Below are positions 51,857 to 59,845 of a DNA stretch of 64,000 nucleotides, one piece after another; position 1 is the first letter of the stretch; every line of letters begins with the position of its first letter. The translations under genes were made by a program, and so were the position numbers. The stretch is from Bin87 sp034423595. Its GTDB lineage: Bacteria > Chloroflexota > Dehalococcoidia > Lucifugimonadales > UBA3495. The notes beneath the pieces were generated by a model. The model did not search any database and was not told the DNA's origin. It worked only from the letters and a program-made list of their open reading frames with translations. Where the stretch lies: assembly GCA_965207025.1 (NCBI GenBank), contig OZ242258.1, forward strand, positions 1 through 64,000, in the 5' to 3' direction.

Positions 51857-52183
51857 TTATGCGCCGGGCAGGACCTCGATGATTCTGCCGATGATGCCGG
51901 CCGCGATGCCCTTGGCCAGCAGCACCACCACCAGGCCGACCACGGCCATGATCACGGCGTTGCGCGCTCTGCCCCTGCCCTCTCCCTCGGCGCCCTCGGC
52001 CATCAGCAGGAACCCGGCCCACACGATGCCGAAGAAGCACAGGCCGACCCCCACGTAGGCCATGCCGGTGAGCACGGCGTCGAAGGCGGCGGTCATCGCG
52101 TTCATCTCGTCGTCCGGGGCGGCGGCCACCGACGCCAGGGCCGCCGCCGAAGACAGGAGGAAGGGGGGCAATCTCATGGCCAT
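51857..52183 (-). CDS. Pilin-type protein 2, copy B (108 aa)
   Basis: Signal-like N-terminus (FLLSSAAALASVAAA) followed by PDDEMNAMTAAFDAVL and two helices joined by the same EGAEGEGRGRARN loop as copy A. The start lies inside the end of the VirB3 fusion (10-bp overlap), as in module A. The C-terminus differs (IIGRIIEVLPGA). Confidence 0.78.
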   Translation of the reverse strand: MAMRLPPFLLSSAAALASVAAAPDDEMNAMTAAFDAVLTGMAYVGVGLCFFGIVWAGFLLMAEGAEGEGRGRARNAVIMAVVGLVVVLLAKGIAAGIIGRIIEVLPGA

Positions 52184-53796
52184 AGCCAGCTCCACCAACT
52201 GGAACCGCCCACCGGCGTCTGCTCCGCTTTCGGCGGCGGGGGCTTGGGCGGCGGCACGTGGAGGGCCTGGTAGGGGGCGTCGGCGCCCAGGTTCGCCGCT
52301 CGCGCCGTGTTGGACATCTGGACCAGAGGAACGCTCTCCGTCCGGGTGCGGGTAACGGGACCGCGCTGGTTCTCCACCGCCCGCACGTGCTCCTTGTGGT
52401 GGACGTAGATGCGCACCGTCTTGACGGTCCTGCTCTCGCCGCAGGTGCAGGTCACCCGGCGGGTGTACACGTCGGTGCGGGCCGGGTGGTGGACGGTTTG
52501 CAACATGGGCGGGCGGGGGACGTTGAGGGTCGCCGTCAGGTCCGCCGTGATTTCCAGGCCGTTGACCGCCCGGCTGTTGGCCACGGGCAGGGTGAAGTAA
52601 GTCTCGCCGTCCCGGACGAAGGTCGCGGTAGTGGAGTGACCGCCCCACGTAACGCTCACCGTTCCGGCGATGCCGGTGACGGTGGCGTCCAGCATTGCCG
52701 GGACCGACTGGCTGAAGTGGCCGCCGTAGACCGGCAGGTCCTCCTCGTGGCGGGTCTCCGTGATGCACTGCGAGGCGATGACGCCGCTGATGCGACCCGG
52801 CGTCCACTCCAGGGCGGTGACCTCCAGGTCGCACAGCTCCCCCTCGGCGGTGGGCAGGGGGTAGGGAATTTGATGGCTCTTCAGCGACGCCGCGCCGGAA
52901 AATCCCAGGGCGTCCTGCCAGGAGAAGGTGAACCACGGCGACGGCCCGTCCAGGGTCAGGTTGTAGCTCTTGCTCTCCCCTCCCGCCAGGCTGGTGTTGA
53001 AGCCCATCTTCAGCGTCTTTCCTGTCCTGCCGCCGAAGACTCGGCCCTTCAGGTCCAGGTCGTGGGCGGCCCGCAGGGTGACGGCGGCGGTGTCGCCGGA
53101 GACGGACAGCCGCTCCACGTAGACCCGTCGGCCCGGCACCGGGTCCGGCGGCTCGAAGTAGATTTCGCCCAGCCGCCAGGCGTCGCCGTAGGGGTTGTCG
53201 TCGGGGTCGTCGGCCAGGGCGCTGCCGGGCAGCAGCACCACCGCCAGCAGGCCCAGGGCCGCCACCGCCAGGAACCGGCCCCAGGGCTTTTTGGTTCCTG
53301 TTCCTTCGGTGGGCGTTTGGGGACGGTCGCCGGCGTCCCTGCGGCGCCGGCCCTTGCCGAACCAGCTGTGGGGACGGAAGGGGCGCCGGCCCTTCTGCCG
53401 GGCCGCCCTCACCGCCTTGCCCACGCTGCCCGCCGCCTTCTTCGCCAACAGACGCAGCGGGTCGGGTTTGGCCTCGGGCTGGGGCGGCGGCTCGCTGACC
53501 GCCAGTTCCGCCGGACACCCGGCGTAGCGCCGGGCGCCCAGGTTGAACTTCAGCAGGTCGGCGGCCACCAGGGGCAGCCCCCGGCCCCCCACCTTGCCCA
53601 CGGTCATGGCGATGCCCGTGATGCCCAGCAGGATGGCGATGCCCAGCTTCAGCCCCGAGGGGCCGAAGGGAAAGTAGCGGTAGACGCCGTAGGCCACGGC
53701 GCAGGTCGCCACCACCGCCACGATCTGGGGGAAGGTGAACCACAGCAGGGCCTTGTCCTCGGCCTGCACGTGGGTCGGTACTTCATGCTCTCTCAT
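52174..53796 (-). CDS. PrgI/VirB3-like protein fused to large exported domain, copy B (540 aa)
   Basis: Starts with the same VPTHVQAEDKALLWFTFPQ as copy A, with two VirB3 helices, a basic linker that differs, a third hydrophobic segment ending ALADD, and an exported domain very close to copy A (DNPYGDAWRLGEIYFEPPDPV, GDLC/GELC and CTCGES cysteines). The tail lacks the last two residues of copy A. The ATG at 53796 follows GGAGGTGAGG. Confidence 0.82.
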   Translation of the reverse strand: MREHEVPTHVQAEDKALLWFTFPQIVAVVATCAVAYGVYRYFPFGPSGLKLGIAILLGITGIAMTVGKVGGRGLPLVAADLLKFNLGARRYAGCPAELAVSEPPPQPEAKPDPLRLLAKKAAGSVGKAVRAARQKGRRPFRPHSWFGKGRRRRDAGDRPQTPTEGTGTKKPWGRFLAVAALGLLAVVLLPGSALADDPDDNPYGDAWRLGEIYFEPPDPVPGRRVYVERLSVSGDTAAVTLRAAHDLDLKGRVFGGRTGKTLKMGFNTSLAGGESKSYNLTLDGPSPWFTFSWQDALGFSGAASLKSHQIPYPLPTAEGELCDLEVTALEWTPGRISGVIASQCITETRHEEDLPVYGGHFSQSVPAMLDATVTGIAGTVSVTWGGHSTTATFVRDGETYFTLPVANSRAVNGLEITADLTATLNVPRPPMLQTVHHPARTDVYTRRVTCTCGESRTVKTVRIYVHHKEHVRAVENQRGPVTRTRTESVPLVQMSNTARAANLGADAPYQALHVPPPKPPPPKAEQTPVGGSSWWSWLWP

Positions 53797-53806
53797 TCCT
53801 CACCTC

Positions 53807-54130
53807 CTATCCACCGCCGCCGCCGGCCGTGGGATCCGGAGTGCTGGAGGGGGTGGCGCCGCTGTTGGTGGGGTCGGGCACGTCCAGGTCCACCGGGCTG
53901 CCCACCACGGCGTTGATCACCAGTTCCACCACGCCGTAGGCCACCAATGCCAGCACGATGCCGGCCAGAGCGGTCATCATGGCGGACTTGCCGCGCTCCA
54001 TCTGGTTGGGCGCGCCGGGGGCGGTGAGGTACATGTAGGCGCCGTAGATGAAGTAGCCCACGCCGACCACGCCCACCAGTCCCAGCAGGATGCCCACCAG
54101 GTTCGATATGGTCTGTGTCAGGTCTCCCAT
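53807..54130 (-). CDS. VirB2/TrbC-like pilin-type protein 1, copy B (107 aa)
   Basis: Helices, loop (GAPNQMERGK) and second helix match copy A nearly residue for residue; the C-terminal 25 residues (Ser/Thr/Pro/Gly-rich) differ and are longer. I chose the ATG at 54130 because AAGGAGAG precedes it and because copy A starts at the equivalent residue; an upstream in-frame start at 54169 would add 13 unrelated residues. Confidence 0.8.
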   Translation of the reverse strand: MGDLTQTISNLVGILLGLVGVVGVGYFIYGAYMYLTAPGAPNQMERGKSAMMTALAGIVLALVAYGVVELVINAVVGSPVDLDVPDPTNSGATPSSTPDPTAGGGGG

Positions 54131-54200
54131 AGATTTCTCTCCTTGCGTGTCGATTTCCTGTTCCGTCAATCAGCGTTCTTTCGTGCCGCTGCCGTTCCGA

Positions 54201-54212
54201 TTACTGGCACAT
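54201..54212 (-). CDS. Three-codon leader ORF (MCQ), copy B
   Basis: AGGAGGTGCGCC then ATG TGC CAG TAA on the minus strand. It is the same ribosome site and codons as in module A at 21020-21031, and in the same place, between the VirB6 gene and the first pilin gene. The stop codon differs (TAA against TAG), so the peptide is kept while the stop is free to vary. Confidence 0.5.
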   Translation of the reverse strand: MCQ

Positions 54213-54283
54213 GGCGCACCTCCTGGGGGGGTTGGACGGCGGGGAGGGTGCCCCCGCCGCTGGTTGTTGCGTCGTGATTCGGG

Positions 54284-55261
54284 CTACGGCCCCTGGCTGC
54301 GGGGCGAGGGTCCGCCCTGGCCGGTCGGGGTGGAGTTCTGGGCCGCCGAGTTCAACCCCTGGCCGGCGGCGCCGGTCGCTCCGCTGGCCCCGCCCACCGC
54401 TGCCGCCGCTCCCACTCCTGCCGGACCGCCGGCCGCTCCTCCCGCCATCAGCCCAATGGTCCGGGCCGAGCGCAGGGCCGCGCCGGGCAGGGACATCCCG
54501 AAGTAGAGGGTGTGCAGCCAGGCGTCGAAGGTGCCGTGGTTGCCCAGCATCGAGGGGACCCGCCCGGCCAGGTACATGAAGGCAATGGCCATCAGCAGCT
54601 TCCACACCAGGTCACGGACCGGCTCGAACTCGCCGATGGCGGCGAACTGGCCCAGGAAGGCGAAGCCCAGCGCCACGGCGATGAGCTGCACCGCCTGCTG
54701 GAACACGGTGGTCATAAAGAGGCGCAGCCAGTGGCGGCCCCAATTGGCGGTGTGGGGCAGAATCCACAGCCCCAGGGCGATGGGGGCCAGGACCAGCAGG
54801 ATGTCGATGAGGGCCAGGCGCAGGATCATCTGCACCAGCAGGTAGAGCAGGAAGAAGCCGAAGACCAGGTAGAGCAGGGCGATGAAGATGGCCACCCCGA
54901 CCTCGCCGGTCTCCACGGCGGCCAGGAGCGCGAACAGGGGCGCCCGCAGCAGGTCGCCGGGGGTGACGTTCAGGGTGGCCGCGATGAACTGGGAAACGGC
55001 GTGGGCCACGTCGATTACCAGGGCGCACCACCACAACGACGACGCGGCGGCCACGAGGCCCAGCACCAGGCGGGGCACCATCTCCCGCCAGCCCGACTGG
55101 TGGTGGCCCAGGTGCTCCTGGACGATGAAGCTGAGGCCCATCCAGCCCAGGATCACGGTGAGGGCGGCGGTGGTGACGGCCCACACCGCCCACCACGCCT
55201 GCTGCACGAAGGGGTGGGCGTAGGTGAGGCCCGGAGGGGTTCCGGTGAGGATGTCTCCCAT
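54284..55261 (-). CDS. VirB6/TrbL-like polytopic membrane protein, copy B (325 aa)
   Basis: Same six-helix layout as copy A, with VFQQAVQLIAVALGFAFLGQFAAIGEFEP and GRVPSMLGNHGTFDAWLHTLYFGMSLPG conserved. The Ala/Gly-rich region before the shared QNSTPTGQGGPSPRSQGP-like tail differs. The ATG at 55261 is 5 bp from the preceding gene's stop. Confidence 0.8.
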   Translation of the reverse strand: MGDILTGTPPGLTYAHPFVQQAWWAVWAVTTAALTVILGWMGLSFIVQEHLGHHQSGWREMVPRLVLGLVAAASSLWWCALVIDVAHAVSQFIAATLNVTPGDLLRAPLFALLAAVETGEVGVAIFIALLYLVFGFFLLYLLVQMILRLALIDILLVLAPIALGLWILPHTANWGRHWLRLFMTTVFQQAVQLIAVALGFAFLGQFAAIGEFEPVRDLVWKLLMAIAFMYLAGRVPSMLGNHGTFDAWLHTLYFGMSLPGAALRSARTIGLMAGGAAGGPAGVGAAAAVGGASGATGAAGQGLNSAAQNSTPTGQGGPSPRSQGP

Positions 55262-55266
55262 GCTCT

Positions 55267-55881
55267 TTACCCTCCCCGGCAGTTGTCGATGTCCGTCTGG
55301 AACACGCCCTCGAACACGCCGCACAGGGTTCCGTGGACCCCCTGGATTACCCACCTGGCTCCGGCCCGCGCCCAGCGGTCCGGGTCCAGGGCGCCCAGCA
55401 CCTTGTCCCACAACCCCTTGGGCTGGTGGACCGGAATCAGGGCGTAGAAGACGTGGTGGTCGCCGCCGCCAATGCGGGGGACGGCCAGCATCAGCAGGAA
55501 GGGCTGTTCGGGGTGCAGCTCGGGCTGCTCTTTGAGGGCCGGGTACTCGAAGGTGTACTCCCAGCCCTCGGCCAGGCGCTTCTCGCCGCCCCGGACCTGG
55601 TAGGTGTTGGTCAGCCAGTCGCCGGTGTCCGGGTGGCGGATGGCGTAGTAGAGGACGCTGACCTGGCGGCTGAAGACGGGCCGGGCCACGAAGTCCCCCT
55701 CCTTCTTCCGTTCCACCAACTGCCGGTCGGCGTTGACCAGGGTGACGTCGGCGGGGGGAGGGGACTGGGCCAGGGCCAGGCCGCTGGCGGGTATGGCAAG
55801 GGTGGCCGAAAGCAGCAGCGCCGCCGTGAGCAGCATCAGCCGCCGGACCCTGCGGGACTTGGGCAGAGAAAGCCGGAACAT
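55267..55881 (-). CDS. Secreted conjugation-module protein, copy B (204 aa)
   Basis: Signal peptide (basic SRRVRRLM, hydrophobic core, ending ALAQ), then the same exported domain as 19360-19971, including HPDTGDWLTNTYQVRGGEKRLAEGWEYTFEYPAL-like sequence and WVIQGVHGTLCG. The ATG at 55881 follows AAGGAGG; a longer frame to 55923 lacks a ribosome site. First gene of the module B operon. Confidence 0.82.
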   Translation of the reverse strand: MFRLSLPKSRRVRRLMLLTAALLLSATLAIPASGLALAQSPPPADVTLVNADRQLVERKKEGDFVARPVFSRQVSVLYYAIRHPDTGDWLTNTYQVRGGEKRLAEGWEYTFEYPALKEQPELHPEQPFLLMLAVPRIGGGDHHVFYALIPVHQPKGLWDKVLGALDPDRWARAGARWVIQGVHGTLCGVFEGVFQTDIDNCRGG

Positions 55882-55954
55882 GGTTGCCTCCTTGAGTCCG
55901 GTTCGAGACCGGATGTTCGACAACCAAGTCTGGCGACGGGGTGGCCCGTGCGGA

Positions 55955-55998
55955 ATGTCCTAAAAGGGGTGACGCGCGCGTCACCCCTTTTAGGACAT
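55955..55998. repeat. 44-bp perfect palindrome
   Basis: The left arm 55955-55976 (starting atgtcctaaaaggggtga) is the exact complement of the right arm 55977-55998, with no loop. It lies 74 bp upstream of the module B operon start, in the regulatory gap. Possible roles are cruciform or protein binding, a terminator shielding the operon from upstream transcription, or part of an oriT. Module A has no counterpart. Confidence 0.85.
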
Positions 55999-56052
55999 GG
56001 GATTTGGACAGGCCGGTGTGGTGTCATACCCGTGTACAGGGATTTGGAGTTA

Positions 56053-56251
56053 TTGGACAGGTGTCCAATGCTGTCCGGTTGAACCTGAAATCGAGGGAAA
56101 CCGCCCCCTATCGGACGGTGTGAGTGAACACTTCGGTTCCAGGGCAGCTTTCAGCCCCGTTGGACAGCGCCACGTATGAAATCGGACAGTTGTCCACCGG
56201 CATTGGCGGGAGATTTTGGACAGTGCCACGTTGGAAATCGGACAGTTGTCC
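56053..56251. promoter_or_regulatory. GGACA-NN-TGTCC operators of module B
   Basis: Three palindromes: ttggacaggtgtccaa (56053-56068), ggacagttgtcc (56184-56195) and ggacagttgtcc (56240-56251, ending 18 bp before the regulator start). Half sites (tggacag) occur near 56003, 56161 and 56217. They correspond in position to the TTGCA-type sites of module A but have a different sequence. Likely targets of the adjacent regulator. Confidence 0.68.
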
Positions 56252-56269
56252 AGCGAGGAGGGCAAGGCG

Positions 56270-57100
56270 ATGGCGGAGAGCGAACAGTACCCGGAGGCCA
56301 GCCGGAGCCTGGACAGCCTGCGGGAAATGAGGCTTGTGGCGCTGCTGGGGGACCTGATCGGCGAGCAGGGCAAGACCCAGGCGGCGGAGACCCTGGGGGT
56401 CAGCCCCCGCACCCTGACCCGGTTCGAGGAGTCGCGGCGGCTGACGCCGACGCTGGCCGGGGCGCTGGAAAGGCACCTACTGGAGGGGGGCGGGTCGGCG
56501 GCGGCTACCCAGCGGCACCGGCTGGGGATGCTGGAGGACGGGCAGAAGGAGTTGGAGCGGGCGCTGCAAGACGGGTTGGCGGCGTTGCGCAAGGAGGGTC
56601 AGGCGGCGGATGAGCGGCAGGCCAAGGCGGTGGCGGCACTGGAAAAGCGGGTGGCGGCGTTGGAGACGGCGGCGCAAGCAGGGACCCCGGCGACGGCTGG
56701 AGTTGCATCGCAGGGCAATCCGGCGCCGACGAAACCCGTGGTGGCACGGCCCCGGCGGGTTTACCCCGACCTGGTTACGGCGGAGGCGGAACCCGGCGAG
56801 GAGCTGGTGTACGGCGACGCGGCCACTGCGGTGATCGTCCGGTGGCGCGAGGCCCGGGACGCGATGCCTCGTACCAAGGACGCCCTGGACAGGTTCAATG
56901 CCCGGGAGCGGCTTTACGAGCTGGAGATCGAGTTGATTGAAAGGCACGAGCTCACCCTGCCTCCGGCGACGCGACCCTGGGACTGGGGCGACCGGCGGCA
57001 GGAAGTCCGGCGCCGCACCGAGTTGCTGGATGACCTGATCGTGGACCGCAAGATGCTCCGGCTGCGCCGCTTCCTGACGTTCGGTTTGTGGCGGAAATAA
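56270..57100 (+). CDS. Module B regulator: HTH plus coiled coil (276 aa)
   Basis: Counterpart of 18115-18954, likewise divergent from its conjugation operon. HTH at about residues 20-75 (KTQAAETLGVSPRTLTRFEESRRLTP), coiled coil at about 80-140 (EKRVAALETAAQ), Pro/Ala linker, and the C-terminal domain with VYGDAATAVIVRWREARDA, ARERLYELEIELIERHELTLPP. The ATG at 56270 follows GAGGAGGG. The C-terminal domain is the better-conserved part; the DNA-reading helix differs from module A, in step with the different operators. Confidence 0.82.
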   Translation: MAESEQYPEASRSLDSLREMRLVALLGDLIGEQGKTQAAETLGVSPRTLTRFEESRRLTPTLAGALERHLLEGGGSAAATQRHRLGMLEDGQKELERALQDGLAALRKEGQAADERQAKAVAALEKRVAALETAAQAGTPATAGVASQGNPAPTKPVVARPRRVYPDLVTAEAEPGEELVYGDAATAVIVRWREARDAMPRTKDALDRFNARERLYELEIELIERHELTLPPATRPWDWGDRRQEVRRRTELLDDLIVDRKMLRLRRFLTFGLWRK

Positions 57101-57902
57101 GACCGCCGTGGATACCGTCGGAACGGCCATTCCGTTTGTGCGACTTCGTTGATACCCCGTTGTGAACACTTTGGGCGACAGGGGGCGGAAAGGCGGGTTT
57201 GGGGGTTTCTTGGGCGCATGGGTTCGTGAATAATTGAATGCGTTGTCTGGCTTTTTCCAGTGTTTCCAGCCCAGAAAACTGGAGGGTCCATCCCCGACCC
57301 GGTTTGTTCGCCAGGGATCGAGCCCTGCTCTCCCGGCGGCGAACCACGAGGATAAGCGCCCGCCCGCTGCGTGATGCGGAACCGGGGTCGAGCCCTGCTC
57401 CTCCGGCGACCGGTTCGATGCGGTGCATTGCCAATATCACTATCACCATTGCCCAGGAGGTGGCAGACAGGAACAGGAACCCAGGCCAGGAACTCCGGCC
57501 CCTTCATCCTCGCTCGCGGAGCGGCTGACCCGCTTCGCCCTCCCCTCTCACGTTGCGGTTGATGCGCTGATTGCGCCTCGGCCGCTTCCTCACGCCTGCG
57601 GTTTGGCGGCTGGAACCAGCCGGACCGCAGCCCTTTCCTTGCGCAGCCCCCCAGGACGTTGAACGTCTCCTGGGCCGGGCTGCGTTCTGCTTTTCGCCTG
57701 CCGTCCGGTGGACGCGCTCAGCGTTACTCCGACGGCGGCGCGCTTTTTCTCCCCCTTCGCTTCGTTTCCCATGCCAGGCATCCGGCCCGGGGCGGAGTCC
57801 GTCCTTTCCAATCTCAATTCACTCATCACGGCCCGCGCTCCCCGGATGCCGCGTGGGTCAAGCACGCAAACGTCAATCCCAGAAACAACAAAGGAGGCGA
57901 AC
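57101..57902. other. Noncoding region between module B regulator and replication operon
   Basis: About 800 bp without a supported gene. It contains a direct repeat (gg-gatcgagccctgctc type at 57314-57330 and 57384-57400, about 70 bp apart), the block near 57513-57545 shared with 17452-17478, and a bulged hairpin around 57647-57673 (ccaggacgtt against aacgtctcctgg). The shared block and repeats mark it as the equivalent of the 17-18 kb region of module A. Confidence 0.5.
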
Positions 57903-58178
57903 ATGACAAGCGTGATACGGGCAATCTCCCTGGCGGCCAATCTCGGCCGGTTCCTCTGGCGGCACAAGCGGCTGACCCTGGCGCTGGCGGTGGGCCTGCT
58001 CATCGTGGTGCCGCTGTTGAATAGCAGCGGCGGCGGGACCTTCTTCCTCAATCTCCTCGGCCTGGGCATCGCCGCCCTGGTGGTGCGGCGCATTGTCCAG
58101 GCGGGGAAGGGCAGGCCGGCCGGTTGCCGGTGCAACTGCAATCGGCGGAACTCACGACAACAGGGAGGTACGCCATGA
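57903..58178 (+). CDS. Small membrane protein (91 aa)
   Basis: Not recognised. Basic N-terminus, one strong hydrophobic segment (LTLALAVGLLIVVPLL, about residues 26-41), a second weaker one (FFLNLLGLGIAALVV, 47-61), and a Cys/Arg-rich tail (GCRCNCNRRN). The ATG follows AAAGGAGG. First gene of the replication operon; it overlaps the next start (ATGA). Confidence 0.7.
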   Translation: MTSVIRAISLAANLGRFLWRHKRLTLALAVGLLIVVPLLNSSGGGTFFLNLLGLGIAALVVRRIVQAGKGRPAGCRCNCNRRNSRQQGGTP

Positions 58179-58621
58179 CCACGATGACAATGGAAACCAC
58201 GGCGTCGGTCCGCCGGTTGGAGGAACTGGTGGACCGGCTGCTGGCGGCGCTGCTGGGCGGGGAACCGGAAAACCCGCTCAGCCTGGCCCGGACGGTCCAC
58301 GAAGCCCGGCGGCTGCGGCAGTCGGGCGACCTGGACGGGGCGCTGGCAGCGTTCAACGGAGTGAACGCCGCCAATGCCTCGGACTCGGAACTGCGGTGGC
58401 TGTACGCCGAGTGGCTGGACATCGCCCGGCGCCGGTTCGCCGGTGAAAGGACACTGCTCTACAGCCCGGCCACCGGCAGGGCGGCGGCGTTGGTTCCCGC
58501 TGACGGCGATATCGCCTCGCTGGAGGTTGCCGCCGTCCTGGGAATGCGCTGGCCGGTGGGCAAGACGGTCTCCCGGCGTAGCCTGTGGGGATTGAAGCCG
58601 CTGGCCAAGGGAGGTTCGTGA
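58175..58621 (+). CDS. Hypothetical protein (148 aa)
   Basis: Not recognised. The N-terminal half is helical (RRLEELVDRLLAALL, ARTVHEARRLRQSGDLDGALAAFNGVNAA, which resembles one TPR-like hairpin). The C-terminal half is beta-rich, with RTLLYSPATGRAAALVPADGDIASLEVAAVLGMRWPVGKTVSRRSLWGLKPL. The ATG at 58175 follows GGGAGG. It is coupled to the primase gene by a TGATG overlap, so a role in replication is possible. Confidence 0.72.
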   Translation: MTTMTMETTASVRRLEELVDRLLAALLGGEPENPLSLARTVHEARRLRQSGDLDGALAAFNGVNAANASDSELRWLYAEWLDIARRRFAGERTLLYSPATGRAAALVPADGDIASLEVAAVLGMRWPVGKTVSRRSLWGLKPLAKGGS

Positions 58622-59673
58622 TGGTAGCAGCTCACACCAAGGCGGACTTCGCGGAACTCAAGGCGCGGCATCCCCTGGGCGACATGGTGGAGGCCGCCGG
58701 TGTCGTCCTGCACGGCAAGGGCCGGGTCCGGCAAGGCGTCTGCCCCTTTCACGATGAAGTCGAGGCCAGCTTCACGGTGTACGGAGACAGCGAGAAGTTC
58801 TGGTGCTTCGGCTGCGGGGCCCGCGGCGACGTGCTGGACTTCGTGGGACGGATGGAGGGCCTCACTCTGCCCGAGGCAATCCGGCGCTTGGACGACGGTT
58901 CGGGAACGGTGGTTGCGACTTCCAACCGGCCAACCCCGGCACGGCCAACTGCCCCTGCCACGCTGCCTCCCCGCGATCCGGCGCTGTTAGCGGCGGCGGT
59001 GCGGTTCTACGGCGGGCAACTGCGGCGCAGCTCGGTGGCCCTGCGATACCTGGCCTCGCGGGGCATCGGGTTGGACGCTGCGACGCGGTTGGGTCTCGGC
59101 TACGCCACGGGCGACGGGCTGCGGGAACACCTGCAAGCCGCTGGGTTCGACGGCGCCCGCCAACGAAACTCCGGCCTGTTCCTGGAACGCGGCGCGGAGC
59201 GGTTCGCGGGGACCATCACCGTGCCCGACGTGGCATCGGGCCGGGCGCGGTGGCTCACCGGACGGGCGGTGCAACCCAACGCCAGGCCCCGCTTCCAGGC
59301 GTTGCCCGGCCCCAAGCCGGTGCTGGGCCTGGCTGCGCTTGGCCCGGCGCCATCCTGGGTCATTGTCGCTGAAGGCGTCTTCGACTACCTGACGCTCACG
59401 GCCTGGGGCTACCCCGCCGTGGCCGCCCTGGGGACACAGGGGATGGACAAGGTGGCGGCGGCGCTCAGGGGCTGCCCAAGGGTCTTCCTGGCCTTCGACA
59501 ACGACGACGCGGGCAACGCGGCGGCGGCGAGCCTCAAGCAACTGCTGGGCAACCGCGCCGCCGTGGTCAACCTGCCCCCAGGCGTCGCCGACCTGGGCGA
59601 GTTGGCAACGCAGCCCAACGGCCAACTGCGCTTCCTCCGCCTGCTGGCTCAGGCAGCCCGCTCCGCCCGCTGA
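58621..59673 (+). CDS. DnaG-type primase, short form (350 aa)
   Basis: Makes RNA primers for element replication. An N-terminal CHC2 zinc finger (GVCPFHDEVEASFTVY ... WCFGCGARGDVLDFVGRMEG, residues about 39-82) is followed by a helical spacer and a Toprim domain with the acidic triad: VIVAEGVFDYLTL (Glu about 249), VFLAFDNDDAGNAAA (about 292). The DnaB-interacting C-terminal domain of chromosomal primases is missing, as is usual for phage and plasmid primases. The ATG overlaps the preceding stop. Confidence 0.87.
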   Translation: MVAAHTKADFAELKARHPLGDMVEAAGVVLHGKGRVRQGVCPFHDEVEASFTVYGDSEKFWCFGCGARGDVLDFVGRMEGLTLPEAIRRLDDGSGTVVATSNRPTPARPTAPATLPPRDPALLAAAVRFYGGQLRRSSVALRYLASRGIGLDAATRLGLGYATGDGLREHLQAAGFDGARQRNSGLFLERGAERFAGTITVPDVASGRARWLTGRAVQPNARPRFQALPGPKPVLGLAALGPAPSWVIVAEGVFDYLTLTAWGYPAVAALGTQGMDKVAAALRGCPRVFLAFDNDDAGNAAAASLKQLLGNRAAVVNLPPGVADLGELATQPNGQLRFLRLLAQAARSAR

Positions 59674-59702
59674 CAACTTCCAACCAACCTTCCTCTTCTA
59701 CT

Positions 59703-59731
59703 GGCCCGCCTTCACCGGCGGGCCTTTCCTT
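59703..59731 (+). terminator. Intrinsic terminator after the primase gene
   Basis: Stem ggcccgcc (59703-59710) with ggcgggcc (59717-59724), loop ttcacc, then tttccttttccc. The best-formed terminator of the region, 30 bp after the primase stop. Confidence 0.85.
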
Positions 59732-59845
59732 TTCCCAACCAACTCAACGACACGACGGGGCCTACTGCCCCGCTGACTGCTTCCCTGGCGGGACGCCGCC
59801 GCAACCAACGGCACACCCAACATCTAAACGCAAAGGAGCAACATC

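Larger units (their letters stand above)
44391..57100 (-). mobile_element. Conjugation module B
   Basis: Inverted sister of module A: regulator (plus, 56270-57100) divergent from a minus-strand operon that runs from 55881 to 44391 in the same gene order. It adds a DUF3800 gene and lacks the mini-XRE pair. No terminal repeats were found. Confidence 0.6.

Noticed and set aside
36169..57173. Shared word gtgaacactttg at 36169 and 57162, with gtgaacactt at 56124
   Set aside because: A 12-mer match between two places is expected by chance in 64 kb; no consistent position or symmetry.
57238..57662. Small plus-strand ORFs in the 57.2-57.7 kb region
   Set aside because: No ribosome sites and inconsistent frames; only the short block shared with 17.5 kb shows any conservation, and it is reported as such.
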